From Pontiellaceae bacterium B12227 (GTDB lineage Bacteria > Verrucomicrobiota > Kiritimatiellia > Kiritimatiellales > Pontiellaceae): a stretch of 64,000 bases of DNA. The position numbers and the translations under genes were made by a program. Of the stretch, positions 55,994 to 64,000 are shown one piece after another. The first letter of the stretch is position 1, and each line of letters opens with the position of its first letter. The notes beneath the pieces are model-generated. The model was given only the letters and a program-made list of their open reading frames with translations. It ran no database searches and was not told the DNA's origin. The DNA lies in NCBI GenBank assembly GCA_029432775.1, contig JAROAZ010000007.1:62001-126000 (forward strand), given 5' to 3'.

Positions 55994-57648
55994 TAAAGAC
56001 CGTCAACCTTCATCCCCTTCGGAGCTTCAATATGAAAGCTGAACGGAATTTCCCATTCCTGCCCGGGTTCCAACGTCTGGAACCAGCTGATACGCTTTTC
56101 ATCATCAATCTTCAGCGAATCCGTATCCTTGGAATATTTAGGCTTCAGCAGCTTCACCTTCAGGCCTTCCGTACCGGAGATTGGAAGCTGGTCCCAGACA
56201 ATGACTTCCTCGGCCATTGAATGGGTATTCTTAACCGTAATCAGATATTCATACGAGTGCCGGATACTCTTCCCGGTCATGCCTTCCTTGCTCTGGAACT
56301 TTTTAATCAGCTTATGCTCCACCTTGATGCTTTCATCCGCACCGAGGAAGACCCAGAACTCTTCACCCGGCGCCACCAGTTCCATGTTAGACGTGGTCAC
56401 AAAACTGCCATCAAGAAATACATTGGCCTTGCCTTCGAGAAATGGATGGTCACTTCCATTAACAGCTTTTGCCTTCAGATAAGCGTGGGGATCGACCTTC
56501 GGAATGGCCGAATAGCGAAAAGAGGACGGCAACTTAGCCGTCGTGACCGCCACCCGGTGTTCCACATTATCGGAAGCGATTTCACTATCGCCCTTCACCT
56601 CGAACACCACCGATGCGCCTTTGCGGGAAACGCTGGATTCCCGATCAGACAAGACCGGAGCAGATAGAGGCATATCGGCGGTCAGGGGGTCTCCGTAGAG
56701 TTTATCCGCTCCATATCGATTAGCCGCCGCCGGTTCATAAGCATTGTATCCAACCGAATACACTTCGCCATCGGGTGCACTCCACGATCCAAGACTCTTC
56801 CGGCGGGGCTGCATCATCTTGATACGCCAGGGCTGCAGTTCCGGGTGCTGGCCGCCCAGACCGGGATTTGCGGTGGACAGTTTCAATGAAACATCGCCCC
56901 AGTCCTCTCCCGTGTTCTGCTGCACCAAAGCAAAGTATTTTACATCGACCTCGCGTGACGCCGTGTCTACCCGGAGATCATAGGTCGGGATCCATTTAGG
57001 ACCGCGCACCATATACGACAGCTTCAGCTCTGCTTTTCCAACCTTTGGAGATTCCAGATCCACCTCAACAATGCGGCGCACCTTCCGCGTATCTGCACCG
57101 GCATCCCGGATATCGGCCTGTACTTTTTTCAACGTCGCCCGCAGTTCTTTCAGCTCGCTCTCCGCCTCCAGAAGCTGCTCATCATACTCTTCATTTTTGG
57201 AGGTATAGAGCGTAAGCATGCTCTCCCAGCTTCCCGGATCAAGCGATGCAGCTCCGCCCTCTTTCTCCGCCGTGTGGGTTACCTTTGCACTGATCTCTTT
57301 CAGAAAACTCTTCGATGCCTGGAGGCGGGTCATTCGCTGCAGCACGACCCTCTCCTCGTCCATCAACTCCTCCTGCCGGCTATATAGTTCCTTCCAGGCC
57401 TCTTTCGGGATGTCTTTATAGTTTTCCGTTTTAAAGCGAACATCCAGCACCGTTGCGGCCCCGGAGCCCTCAACCTGAATTCCCCGGGAATCGATCGACT
57501 CCGGCAGTTCATCAAAAACAAGTTTATTCATCCCCTGCTCCAGCTGAATCTCAGCTGTCCGGGTTACCTGTGCGCGATCGCTGAACACCGTAACATCGGT
57601 AACCTGCGAAGAAACCGCCAGCGCGGCAGCTGCCATAAATCCAACCAT
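55993..57648 (-). CDS. secreted mucoidy-inhibitor MuiA-like (DUF4139/DUF4140) protein
   Basis: About 551 residues from the ATG at 57648, which has AAGGAGATC before it and gives a short export signal (VGFMAAAALAVSSQ). DUF4140 is at the N-terminus (VTDVTVFSDRAQVTRTAEIQ) and is followed by a coiled coil (about 75 to 190). DUF4139 fills the rest (LKLSYMVRGPKWIPTYDLRV, LVQQNTGEDWGDVSLKLSTA, EYLITVKNTHSMAEEVIVWD). The function of the family is unclear. It is first in an operon with dapF. Confidence 0.85.
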   Translation of the reverse strand: MVGFMAAAALAVSSQVTDVTVFSDRAQVTRTAEIQLEQGMNKLVFDELPESIDSRGIQVEGSGAATVLDVRFKTENYKDIPKEAWKELYSRQEELMDEERVVLQRMTRLQASKSFLKEISAKVTHTAEKEGGAASLDPGSWESMLTLYTSKNEEYDEQLLEAESELKELRATLKKVQADIRDAGADTRKVRRIVEVDLESPKVGKAELKLSYMVRGPKWIPTYDLRVDTASREVDVKYFALVQQNTGEDWGDVSLKLSTANPGLGGQHPELQPWRIKMMQPRRKSLGSWSAPDGEVYSVGYNAYEPAAANRYGADKLYGDPLTADMPLSAPVLSDRESSVSRKGASVVFEVKGDSEIASDNVEHRVAVTTAKLPSSFRYSAIPKVDPHAYLKAKAVNGSDHPFLEGKANVFLDGSFVTTSNMELVAPGEEFWVFLGADESIKVEHKLIKKFQSKEGMTGKSIRHSYEYLITVKNTHSMAEEVIVWDQLPISGTEGLKVKLLKPKYSKDTDSLKIDDEKRISWFQTLEPGQEWEIPFSFHIEAPKGMKVDGL

Positions 57649-57717
57649 GATGATCTCCTTTACTCCCCTGTGTTCCAACAACCGCAACAGCGTGCCAAAA
57701 AGTTCCAAGGTCTGAAA

Positions 57718-57749
57718 ACAAAAAGGGCCGCCGAATCGGCGACCCTTCT
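57718..57749 (-). terminator. terminator after oadB
   Basis: On the minus strand AAGGGTCGCCGATTCGGCGG forms a stem with following GCCCTT and then TTTTTGTTTT. It lies about 22 bp after the oadB stop and ends the oadGAB transcript. Confidence 0.88.
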
Positions 57750-57752
57750 GAT

Positions 57753-57767
57753 TTCCAAGGTTTGGAA
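57753..57767. repeat. intergenic copy of TTCCAA-NNN-TTGGAA palindrome
   Basis: TTCCAAGGTTTGGAA, a perfect copy between the oadB stop and its terminator, as at gcvH. It has the same sequence as the copy at 3821. A one-mismatch copy lies at 57703. Confidence 0.7.
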
Positions 57768-57770
57768 ATT

Positions 57771-59258
57771 TTAGCCAACGAGTGCCAGGAGCACACCGGC
57801 CGCAACAGCGGAACCGATTACACCGGCAACGTTCGGGCCCATGGCGTGCATGAGCAGGAAGTTCTGCGGGTTAGCTTCGAGACCCACTTTGTTGGATACC
57901 CGGGCGGCCATCGGAACGGCAGATACACCGGCGGAACCAATCAGCGGGTTCACTTTGTCTTTGCTGAGCTTGTTCATCAGTTTAGCCAGCAGCAGACCTG
58001 CAGCCGTGCCGATTACAAATGCACCCAGACCCAGCGCCAGGATGCCGAGCGTCTGAACGTTCAGGAACTTGTCCGCCGCCAGTTTGGAACCTACCGCGAG
58101 GCCGAGCATGATCGTAACAATGTTGATGAGGGCGTTCTGCGCGGTGTCGGACAGACGATCCACAACGGTGGATTCTTTCATCAGGTTACCGAGCATGAGC
58201 ATACCGATCAGCGGAGTCGCAGAAGGCAGCAGCAGCAAACAGAGCACGAGTACCAGCAACGGGAAGACAATCTTCTCGGTTTTGGTGACGTGACGCAGCT
58301 GTTTCATTTCGATGGCACGTTCTTCTTTGGTCGTCAGCGCGCGCATGATCGGCGGCTGAATGATCGGAACCAGCGCCATGTAGGAGTAGGCCGCAACGGC
58401 AATTGCTCCCAATAGGTTTGGCGATAGTCGCGAGGCCAGGAAGATGGCCGTCGGTCCGTCCGCACCACCGATGATGCCGATGGCCGCCGCATCCTGCAGC
58501 GAGAACAAACCGCCCATCGCCATGGCACCCAGCAGGGCAATGAAGATACCGAACTGAGCGGCAGCGCCGAGCAGAGCGGTTTTAGGGTTGGCCAGCAACG
58601 GACCGAAGTCGGTCATCGCGCCCACACCCATGAAGATGAGCAGCGGGAATACACCCGACTCAACACCCACGGTGTAGAAATAGTACAGGAAGCCGGCCGG
58701 CTGACCCGGCATCGGTCCGGCGGAAATACCCGCCATCGGAATGTTGGTCAGGATGGCACCGAAACCGATCGGCAACAGCAAGAGCGGCTCAAAGCCTTTC
58801 TTGATGGCCAGGAAGATCAGGCCCAGACCCACGAGGATCATGATGAACTGACCCAGACCCGGAGGAAGGGAGGCCGGAGCTTCATAGCCCGCAGCTTCAG
58901 CTTCTTCAACCTGATGCGTCAGCTGGTCAAGCAACGCCTGGTCCACCCCGTGTGCTTTATGGATCTGTTCCATGGCACCGTGGAAATGACCGGCAGAAAC
59001 TTCCGCTTCAACGGTTTTGATCAACGCAGCTTTATAAGCAGCGGCTTTCTCTTCTTTCGACTGCGGGTTAAAGAAGCGGTAGATGCCGGTTTCCCGACCC
59101 AGCTTCTGGAAGCCCTTGGCAATTGAAATGTGATTTTCGTCGTGAGCGCTTTCCACTTTCGTGGCATCCGCCGGGCAGCAGGCTTCTTCCGCCTGCACCT
59201 GAGCGGTGCCGCCAATGAAGGCAGCAGCAAGAAGGCTCATGGTTATGAATTTCTTCAT
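57771..59258 (-). CDS. oadB: Na+-pumping decarboxylase beta subunit with extra N-terminal domain
   Basis: 495 residues. The core from about residue 130 is the 11-helix Na+ pump ([58 protein letters not shown]). It couples decarboxylation of carboxybiotin to Na+ export. Unlike the usual beta subunit, it begins with a signal peptide ([23 protein letters not shown]) and about 105 extra helical residues ([40 protein letters not shown]), probably on the outer face. The role of this extra part is unknown. It is last in oadGAB. Confidence 0.93.
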   Translation of the reverse strand: MKKFITMSLLAAAFIGGTAQVQAEEACCPADATKVESAHDENHISIAKGFQKLGRETGIYRFFNPQSKEEKAAAYKAALIKTVEAEVSAGHFHGAMEQIHKAHGVDQALLDQLTHQVEEAEAAGYEAPASLPPGLGQFIMILVGLGLIFLAIKKGFEPLLLLPIGFGAILTNIPMAGISAGPMPGQPAGFLYYFYTVGVESGVFPLLIFMGVGAMTDFGPLLANPKTALLGAAAQFGIFIALLGAMAMGGLFSLQDAAAIGIIGGADGPTAIFLASRLSPNLLGAIAVAAYSYMALVPIIQPPIMRALTTKEERAIEMKQLRHVTKTEKIVFPLLVLVLCLLLLPSATPLIGMLMLGNLMKESTVVDRLSDTAQNALINIVTIMLGLAVGSKLAADKFLNVQTLGILALGLGAFVIGTAAGLLLAKLMNKLSKDKVNPLIGSAGVSAVPMAARVSNKVGLEANPQNFLLMHAMGPNVAGVIGSAVAAGVLLALVG

Positions 59259-59287
59259 TATTGAATTCTCCGTTCGCTGTTGCGCTC

Positions 59288-61105
59288 TTAGTTGATGGAT
59301 GCCATTGCTTCACCGGCAGTAACCTGCGCTCCGGCTTCAGCAGCGATGGAGGAAACGGTGCCGCCTGCAGCAGCTTTCACTTCCACTTCCATCTTCATGG
59401 CTTCAACAATGAAGAGTACGTCGCCTTCGTTGACGTGATCGCCAACGCTGACCAATGCTTTGATCACTTTCGCGTTCATCGGAGCAACCACTTCCACGGA
59501 ATCCGCAGATTCGTGAGCAACGGTCGCCGTACCGGAAGTTTCAACACCGTCTTCAACGCCGATATCGTATGCTTTTCCGTTGATGGTGGCTTTGTCGCCT
59601 TTCACTTCAACCGCGAACTTTTTGCCGTTAACAGAAACGGTGTAACCGCCGTCGCCGCCAGCAGAGCTGGCTGCAGCAGCCGGAGCCGCCGGAGTCAGAG
59701 CGCCTTTACGCACGCCGTTGATTTCCATTTTACCGAGCAGGAAGTCGATACCCTTCTGCTTACAGGCACCGGCGATGAAGATATTCTCGTCGGTTTCTTC
59801 GAGGCCGTTTTCTTTCAGCATGGCTTTAGCCGGGGCGATCCCTTTCTTCGGATCGGCGTCGTTCAGGTCAACCGGATTGGCAGTGGTCGGCTCGAGCTCG
59901 AGCTTTTCACCGGCAATTTTAACGATTTCGGGATCGGGAGCGACCGGAGTCTTACCGAAGTAACCGAGAACCATTTTACCGTATCCTTCAGCAATCTTTT
60001 CCCATGGGCCGAAGATGACGTTGTTGAACGCCTGCTGGAAGTAGAACTGGGAAACCGGAGTTACGGACGTTCCGAATCCACCGCGGCGAACCACTTCGCC
60101 CATCGCGTGGATGCAGTCTTCGTATTTATCCATCATATTGTTGTCGCGCATCATCTGCGTGTTGGCAGTCAGCGCGCCACCCGGCATCGGGGACCACGGA
60201 ATCATCGGCTCAACGGCTTTTGCTTCCGGCGGCAGCATGTAGTCAGCCATGCAGTCTTTAAAGACGGACTCGGCTTTCATCATTTTGTCGATATCGATAT
60301 CGAGGTCGAAATCTTCGCCGCGCAGGGCGTGCCACAGGGTGGCGACGTCAGGCTGACAGGTTCCACCGGAGGCCGGAGCCATGGAGCAGTCAACCTGGTC
60401 AGCACCGGCTTTAATTGCCGCAATGTAACCAACGGTACCAACACCGGCCGTTTCGTGGGAGTGGAAAGCAATTTTGCAGTCAGCCGGCAGAAGCTTACGC
60501 GCCATCTTGATGGTTTCGTATACTTTCTTCGGAGCAGAAGTACCGGAAGCATCTTTAAAACAGACGCTGGTGAAAGGGATCTTCGCGTCGAGGATGTCCT
60601 GCAGCGTCTTCTGGTAGAACTCAACCGTGTGAGCGCCTTCGCATCCGGGAGGCAGTTCCATCATCGTAACCACCACTTCGTGGTTCAGGCCGGCGTCCGT
60701 AATGGATTTACCGGAGTCGATCAGGTTGTTGACGTCGTTGAGGGCGTCGAAGTTACGGATCGTAGTAATACCGTGCTTAGCAAACATTCTTGCGTGCAGG
60801 TCGATCATGTCGCGGGGCTGGGAGTCCAGGCCCACCACGTTGATACCACGTGCGAGGGTCTGCAGATCCGCATCCGGACCGGCTGCTGCACGGAACTTGT
60901 CCATCATGTCGAATGCGGACTCGTTGCAGTAGAAGAACGGAGCCTGGAAGCGTGCGCCGCCGCCGGCTTCGAAGTGAGTCTGCCCCGCTTCAACACAGGC
61001 CTTAACGGCCGGAAGGAAGTCTTCGGTAAGTACGCGGGCACCGTATACAGACTGGAAGCCGTCACGGAACGCGGTGTTCATGATATGGATTGTTTTCTTA
61101 GCCAC
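59288..61105 (-). CDS. oadA: biotin-dependent decarboxylase alpha subunit (OadA-like)
   Basis: 605 residues from a GTG start with CAGGAG before it. The carboxyltransferase barrel is residues 1 to about 300, but its first motif reads [17 protein letters not shown] where the family has RDAHQSLxATRMR, so the substrate may not be oxaloacetate. Metal-binding HSHETAG and the [15 protein letters not shown] stretch are present. An Ala/Pro linker (about 475 to 495) leads to a biotinyl domain with the modified Lys in [10 protein letters not shown]. It transfers the carboxyl group to biotin for the Na+ pump. Confidence 0.92.
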   Translation of the reverse strand: MAKKTIHIMNTAFRDGFQSVYGARVLTEDFLPAVKACVEAGQTHFEAGGGARFQAPFFYCNESAFDMMDKFRAAAGPDADLQTLARGINVVGLDSQPRDMIDLHARMFAKHGITTIRNFDALNDVNNLIDSGKSITDAGLNHEVVVTMMELPPGCEGAHTVEFYQKTLQDILDAKIPFTSVCFKDASGTSAPKKVYETIKMARKLLPADCKIAFHSHETAGVGTVGYIAAIKAGADQVDCSMAPASGGTCQPDVATLWHALRGEDFDLDIDIDKMMKAESVFKDCMADYMLPPEAKAVEPMIPWSPMPGGALTANTQMMRDNNMMDKYEDCIHAMGEVVRRGGFGTSVTPVSQFYFQQAFNNVIFGPWEKIAEGYGKMVLGYFGKTPVAPDPEIVKIAGEKLELEPTTANPVDLNDADPKKGIAPAKAMLKENGLEETDENIFIAGACKQKGIDFLLGKMEINGVRKGALTPAAPAAAASSAGGDGGYTVSVNGKKFAVEVKGDKATINGKAYDIGVEDGVETSGTATVAHESADSVEVVAPMNAKVIKALVSVGDHVNEGDVLFIVEAMKMEVEVKAAAGGTVSSIAAEAGAQVTAGEAMASIN

Positions 61106-61142
61106 GATTTTTCTCCTGGTTACTTTTTATAAATTAAAGGGG

Positions 61143-61373
61143 TTAGCCACGCTTTGCACGAATTGCGGCGAGTGCCACAGCGATTTCCGCCGTCGGATCT
61201 GAAGGAGCTGCCGCTTTCTTCGGAGCTGCAACCGTCTCTTCCGGAAAGAGGTGTGCGAATTTTTTGAAGAATCCCGCCGAACAGTTCATCGCGACGATGA
61301 GCAGAACGAGGAACGCGAAGACGGTAGCCATACCGATTACCATCAATGTTGCGCCTTGAGTCAGTAGTTCCAT
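61143..61373 (-). CDS. oadG: Na+-pumping decarboxylase gamma subunit
   Basis: 76 residues from the second ATG (61373), because AAGGAG then stands nine bases before it; the first ATG at 61382 directly abuts that site. One membrane helix (ATLMVIGMATVFAFLVLLIV) is followed by an Ala/Pro-rich cytoplasmic tail. It assembles the alpha and beta subunits. It is first in the transcript. Confidence 0.88.
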   Translation of the reverse strand: MELLTQGATLMVIGMATVFAFLVLLIVAMNCSAGFFKKFAHLFPEETVAAPKKAAAPSDPTAEIAVALAAIRAKRG

Positions 61374-61453
61374 CTTTTCCATCTCCTTGATTTTGGTAAA
61401 ATGAGCGGCATGTATACGTAATTTGCCTTGCCATGCCTAGTGAAAAACGGCCT

Positions 61454-61479
61454 TTTTATTAGCGTTCTCGCTAATAAAA
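61454..61479. promoter_or_regulatory. 11-bp perfect inverted repeat between divergent oadG and birA
   Basis: TTTTATTAGCG-TTCT-CGCTAATAAAA. It lies 81 bp before the oadG start and 29 bp before birA. The T-run precedes the stem on both strands, so it is not a terminator; an operator for either or both genes is likelier. The adjacent BirA has no DNA-binding domain, so another regulator would be needed. Confidence 0.5.
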
Positions 61480-61507
61480 CCCAATCTAAATAAAGGACTA
61501 ATAACGA

Positions 61508-62239
61508 ATGACTTTTGAAGTGGAGTGGCACGATCGGCTGGGATCAACTAACGCGTATATGAAGGAGCACTTTAATCGGGAATTGAAAATTTCAAATGGG
61601 ACCATTTTTGCAACCCGCGAACAGACCGCCGGCCGAGGCCGTGCAGACCGCAAATGGCTGACCGCTCCCGACACGAATCTCTGCTTTTCATTATTTATAG
61701 AAACGTCCTGCACTCTGATGGAAGTCCCCTCCCTCACCATGGCCGCCGCACTGGCGATCAACGAATATTTAAATGCACAGTTGATCCCCGCCTCACCCAA
61801 ATGGCCGAACGATGTCCTCGTTGACGGAAAAAAGATCTGCGGCATCCTTTCCGAACGGGTCGAACGGAAAACATTTCCAAAGGCCGGAATTATTGTCGGG
61901 ATCGGACTCAATGTGAACATGTCGTCGGAAGAAGCGGATGCCATTGACCGCCCCGCCACGTCGATGCTGATCGAATCCAACAGGGCCGGCGACCTGTTCC
62001 AAACATTGGAAAACCTCTTCCAACCTTTGGAACACTGGATCGGCAAATGGCAGAATGGCGGTTTTTCCAATCTTCGGAAAAGCTGGACCGAAAAGGCCGG
62101 CCCGATCGGAAAGCCATTGACCGTTCACGATGGCCCCATTAAAAAGAGCGGTACCCTCGCCGGATTCGGAGATCATGGAGAGTTGCTCCTGCAGACCGAA
62201 TCCGGCCTCGAAACCATTTGGTCCGGAGACGTTTCATGA
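61508..62239 (+). CDS. birA: biotin-protein ligase (no repressor domain)
   Basis: 243 residues. The biotin/ATP site is TREQTAGRGRADRKWLTAPD, followed by KWPNDVLVDGKKICGIL and IVGIGLNVNM; the C-terminal domain is SH3-like. It lacks the N-terminal HTH of E. coli BirA, so it is a ligase only. It biotinylates the OadA Lys; the two are divergent neighbours. Two perfect TTCCAA palindromes (61997 and 62018) are 21 bp apart inside it, encoding FQTLE and FQPLE. Confidence 0.95.
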   Translation: MTFEVEWHDRLGSTNAYMKEHFNRELKISNGTIFATREQTAGRGRADRKWLTAPDTNLCFSLFIETSCTLMEVPSLTMAAALAINEYLNAQLIPASPKWPNDVLVDGKKICGILSERVERKTFPKAGIIVGIGLNVNMSSEEADAIDRPATSMLIESNRAGDLFQTLENLFQPLEHWIGKWQNGGFSNLRKSWTEKAGPIGKPLTVHDGPIKKSGTLAGFGDHGELLLQTESGLETIWSGDVS

Positions 62240-62772
62240 ACCATTCACCCGAATTATCCCCTCGCAAAGCCGCAGAGGCCGCAGAGAAAAAAAACATTCC
62301 CCTCGGCGCTCTCTGCACCTCTGCGAGGAATATCCTACTCCTAATGAGTATATTGATTATAAGTGGGTGCGCTACGGGCGGACGACGGTATCGGATTCCG
62401 AAAAGCCAGAAGCCGGAAATCGTGAATATGGAAACCACCGGCTACTGCAAATGCGGCAAATGCTGCGGCTGGAAGCGCAACTGGAAATTCGAGCCCGTCG
62501 TGGCCTACGGGCCGAATAAAGGGGATCCCAAAGCCGTCGGCATCACCGCAGCCGGCACGAAAGCCGACTGGGGCACCATTGCCGCCGACACCCGCTATTA
62601 TCCGTTCGGAACCATTATGTATATTCCCGACTATGGCTGGGGCCGCGTCGAGGACATCGGCGGCGCGATTAAAGGCATGCATATCGACCTGTATTTCCCT
62701 TCCCATAAAAAGGCACTGAAGTGGGGCCGGGAATACAGGCAGGTCAAAATCTGGGTACCCCGCAAAAAATAA
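62236..62772 (+). CDS. lipoprotein with 3D (DPBB-like) domain
   Basis: About 178 residues from the ATG that overlaps the birA stop (ATGA), with GGAG before it. A lipobox LLMSILIISGC precedes the mature part. A CKCGKCCGW cluster is followed by the 3D domain with its Asp residues (IAADTRYYPFGTIMYIPDYG, VEDIGGAIKGMHIDLYF), as in lytic transglycosylases and related wall enzymes. The first 35 residues are encoded by an inverted-repeat element (62261 to 62328), so the true start could be later (ATG at 62344), though the signal would then be very short. Confidence 0.75.
   Translation: MNHSPELSPRKAAEAAEKKNIPLGALCTSARNILLLMSILIISGCATGGRRYRIPKSQKPEIVNMETTGYCKCGKCCGWKRNWKFEPVVAYGPNKGDPKAVGITAAGTKADWGTIAADTRYYPFGTIMYIPDYGWGRVEDIGGAIKGMHIDLYFPSHKKALKWGREYRQVKIWVPRKK
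62261..62328. repeat. REP-like inverted repeat (CGCAGAGG/CCTCTGCG type)
   Basis: Left arm CTCGCAAAGCCGCAGAGG with GCAGAGA, right arm TCTCTGCACCTCTGCGAGG. It lies at the very start of the 3D-lipoprotein frame and may be translated. It is the same family style as the elements at 46015, 53822 and 62791. Confidence 0.65.
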
Positions 62773-62790
62773 TCTTTATTTACAGAAGCT

Positions 62791-62838
62791 CGCAAAATAC
62801 GCACAGAATACGTATTCAGGACTTCGCGCTCTTTGCGC
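62791..62838. repeat. REP-like inverted repeat with palindrome GAATACGTATTC
   Basis: CGCAAA at the left and TTTGCG at the right bracket an inner perfect palindrome GAATACGTATTC. It lies in the gap after the 3D-lipoprotein stop. It is less well paired than the other three. Confidence 0.5.
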
Positions 62839-62944
62839 AGATTGGTCATTGTTCATTTCCAACCATCAGTTTAAAACCACCCGTCAGAGAGGGTTGCTTT
62901 TCCGGACGGACGACCTATAGTAGCGCGTTTTTCGAGGAAATCTT

Positions 62945-63340
62945 ATGGGAACACCACGTTTAGTTAGAGTTAACGAACTTTTGAAGCGCGAAATTGCGGA
63001 AGATCTATACCGCAACTTCGCCGGCTCCGATTTCGATTCGGCCGCCATCACGGTCACCCGCGTTGAATGCGCACCGGACCTGCGCGATGCCAACGTCTTC
63101 ATCTCCATCTTCGGCCACGAAGATAACCGCGAAGGCATGATCGGCTATCTGAACCGCCACCGGCAGGAAATTATCCGCCTGATGGTGAAGCGCGTTAAAC
63201 TGAAATATACCCCCCGCCTGCACTTCATCCTCGATGAATCGCTCGAAGGTGGAGACAACATTCTGGCCATGCTGGCCGAAATGGAGCGCGAAAATCCGGA
63301 AGCATTCAAGGACGACGAAAAGACCGATGAGAAACCGTAG
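62945..63340 (+). CDS. rbfA: ribosome-binding factor A
   Basis: 131 residues with GAGGAAATC before the ATG. It is a KH-like protein for 30S maturation: RLVRVNELLKREIAEDLYRN, VTRVECAPDLRDANVFISIF and LKYTPRLHFILDESLEGG are family text. The acidic tail (DDEKTDEKP) is short. It overlaps truB by 14 bases, the usual pair. Confidence 0.95.
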   Translation: MGTPRLVRVNELLKREIAEDLYRNFAGSDFDSAAITVTRVECAPDLRDANVFISIFGHEDNREGMIGYLNRHRQEIIRLMVKRVKLKYTPRLHFILDESLEGGDNILAMLAEMERENPEAFKDDEKTDEKP

Positions 63341-64000
63341 AAAACGCGCGCCTGATCTGTACGACGGCCTGCTGCTCGTCGACAAACCGACCGACTGGAC
63401 CTCGCACGATGTGGTGGCCAAGATCCGCAACACCTTCAAGCTGAGCAAATGCGGCCATGGCGGAACGCTGGATCCACTGGCCACCGGTCTGCTGGTGCTG
63501 CTGATCGGTAAAGGAACCAAACTTTCCGACCGCATCATGACCGGCGATAAAACCTACGAAGGCACCCTGCATCTGGGCATTACCACCAACTCGCAGGATG
63601 CCGACGGCGAGATTCTGGAAGAAAAAGACGCCTCGCACATCACCCGCGAAATGGTGGAAAAGGTGATTGCCGAAAAGTTCATGGGCAAACTCGAGCAGAT
63701 TCCACCGATGGTCTCCGCCATTAAAAAGGACGGCGTTCCACTTTATAAAATGGCCCGCAAGGGACAGGAAATCGAGCGCGAGCCCCGCAAGATCGAGGTA
63801 TTCGAGTTCGATGTGCTCGAATTCGACAATCCGCTGGTAAAATTCCGGGTCAAGAGCACCAAAGGCACCTATGTACGCACGCTGGCCCACGACATCGGAA
63901 ACGAGCTTGGTGTTGGCGGAAGCCTCGATGCCCTGCGCCGCACCAATTCCGGCCCCCTCTCGCTTGAAAAAGCGCATACCATGGAAGAAATCCTGAAATG
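63327..64000 (+). CDS. truB: tRNA pseudouridine-55 synthase (cut by window edge)
   Basis: The first 224 codons are in the window, starting at an ATG inside the rbfA end. After a basic start (MRNRRKRAPDLYDG) come LLVDKPTDWTSHDVVAKIRN, the catalytic Asp in GHGGTLDPLATGLL, GDKTYEGTLHLG and KGTYVRTLAHDIG. It converts U55 to pseudouridine in all tRNAs. The C-terminal part lies beyond the edge. Confidence 0.95.
   Translation, partial: MRNRRKRAPDLYDGLLLVDKPTDWTSHDVVAKIRNTFKLSKCGHGGTLDPLATGLLVLLIGKGTKLSDRIMTGDKTYEGTLHLGITTNSQDADGEILEEKDASHITREMVEKVIAEKFMGKLEQIPPMVSAIKKDGVPLYKMARKGQEIEREPRKIEVFEFDVLEFDNPLVKFRVKSTKGTYVRTLAHDIGNELGVGGSLDALRRTNSGPLSLEKAHTMEEILK

Noticed and set aside
59261..61132. A 623-codon open frame on the plus strand opposite oadA
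   Set aside because: The minus-strand protein is a clear OadA with biotinyl domain; the antisense frame has no family text, is rich in His/Arg/Phe and is a by-product of codon bias.

Overview
The window looks like a marine, anaerobic, polysaccharide-degrading bacterium of the PVC group, most plausibly a Kiritimatiellota (Pontiella-like) organism. This is inferred from gene content: many formylglycine sulfatases with an anaerobic maturase, no SusC/SusD pair, a Na+-pumping biotin decarboxylase, and secreted proteins ending in a Ca-loop plus beta module of the kind seen in Verrucomicrobia/Kiritimatiellota. The taxonomy is an inference.

Positions 1 to about 40.8 kb form a sulfated-galactan utilisation island. 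It holds six S1-type sulfatases (one cut by the window edge), three GH2 beta-galactosidase-like enzymes, a GH50 agarase-like enzyme, a large propeller protein resembling GH150 lambda-carrageenase, a GH51-like clan-A enzyme, a beta-propeller hydrolase, a metallophosphoesterase fused to a LamG-like domain and an esterase. It also holds two repeat-rich secreted beta proteins, a histidine kinase with a sugar-binding-like sensor, and two NarL-type regulators (one receiver-only). Nearly everything reads on the minus strand. The likely target is red-algal sulfated galactan (carrageenan/agar class). The right edge is a tRNA-Ser(GCU) followed directly by a truncated integrase, so the block looks like a mobile island; its left end lies outside the window.

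Six copies of a 20-bp near-palindrome (transcribed strand ACCTAGWGATTYCTCYAGTA) lie 50 to 140 bp before the transcription units of this island, including one before a regulator gene. I propose this as the operator of the local two-component system.

Positions 41 to 64 kb are core genome. First comes an operon joining the anaerobic sulfatase maturase to a parvulin and TatB/TatC/TatA. Then follow aroC, a TPR protein, pgpA, rsmE, surE, a coiled-coil protein, yjdM, lipB, gcvH, tRNA-Cys, a muiA-like/dapF/folK/panB/panC operon, oadG-oadA-oadB with a divergent birA, a 3D-domain lipoprotein, rbfA and truB (cut by the window edge). The maturase and Tat genes logically serve the sulfatases: maturation in the cytoplasm, then export, two of them with twin-arginine signals.

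Across the whole window an interrupted palindrome, TTCCAR-NNN-YTGGAA, occurs 23 times exactly and about 17 more times with one mismatch. It falls in all three reading frames and between genes, far above chance.
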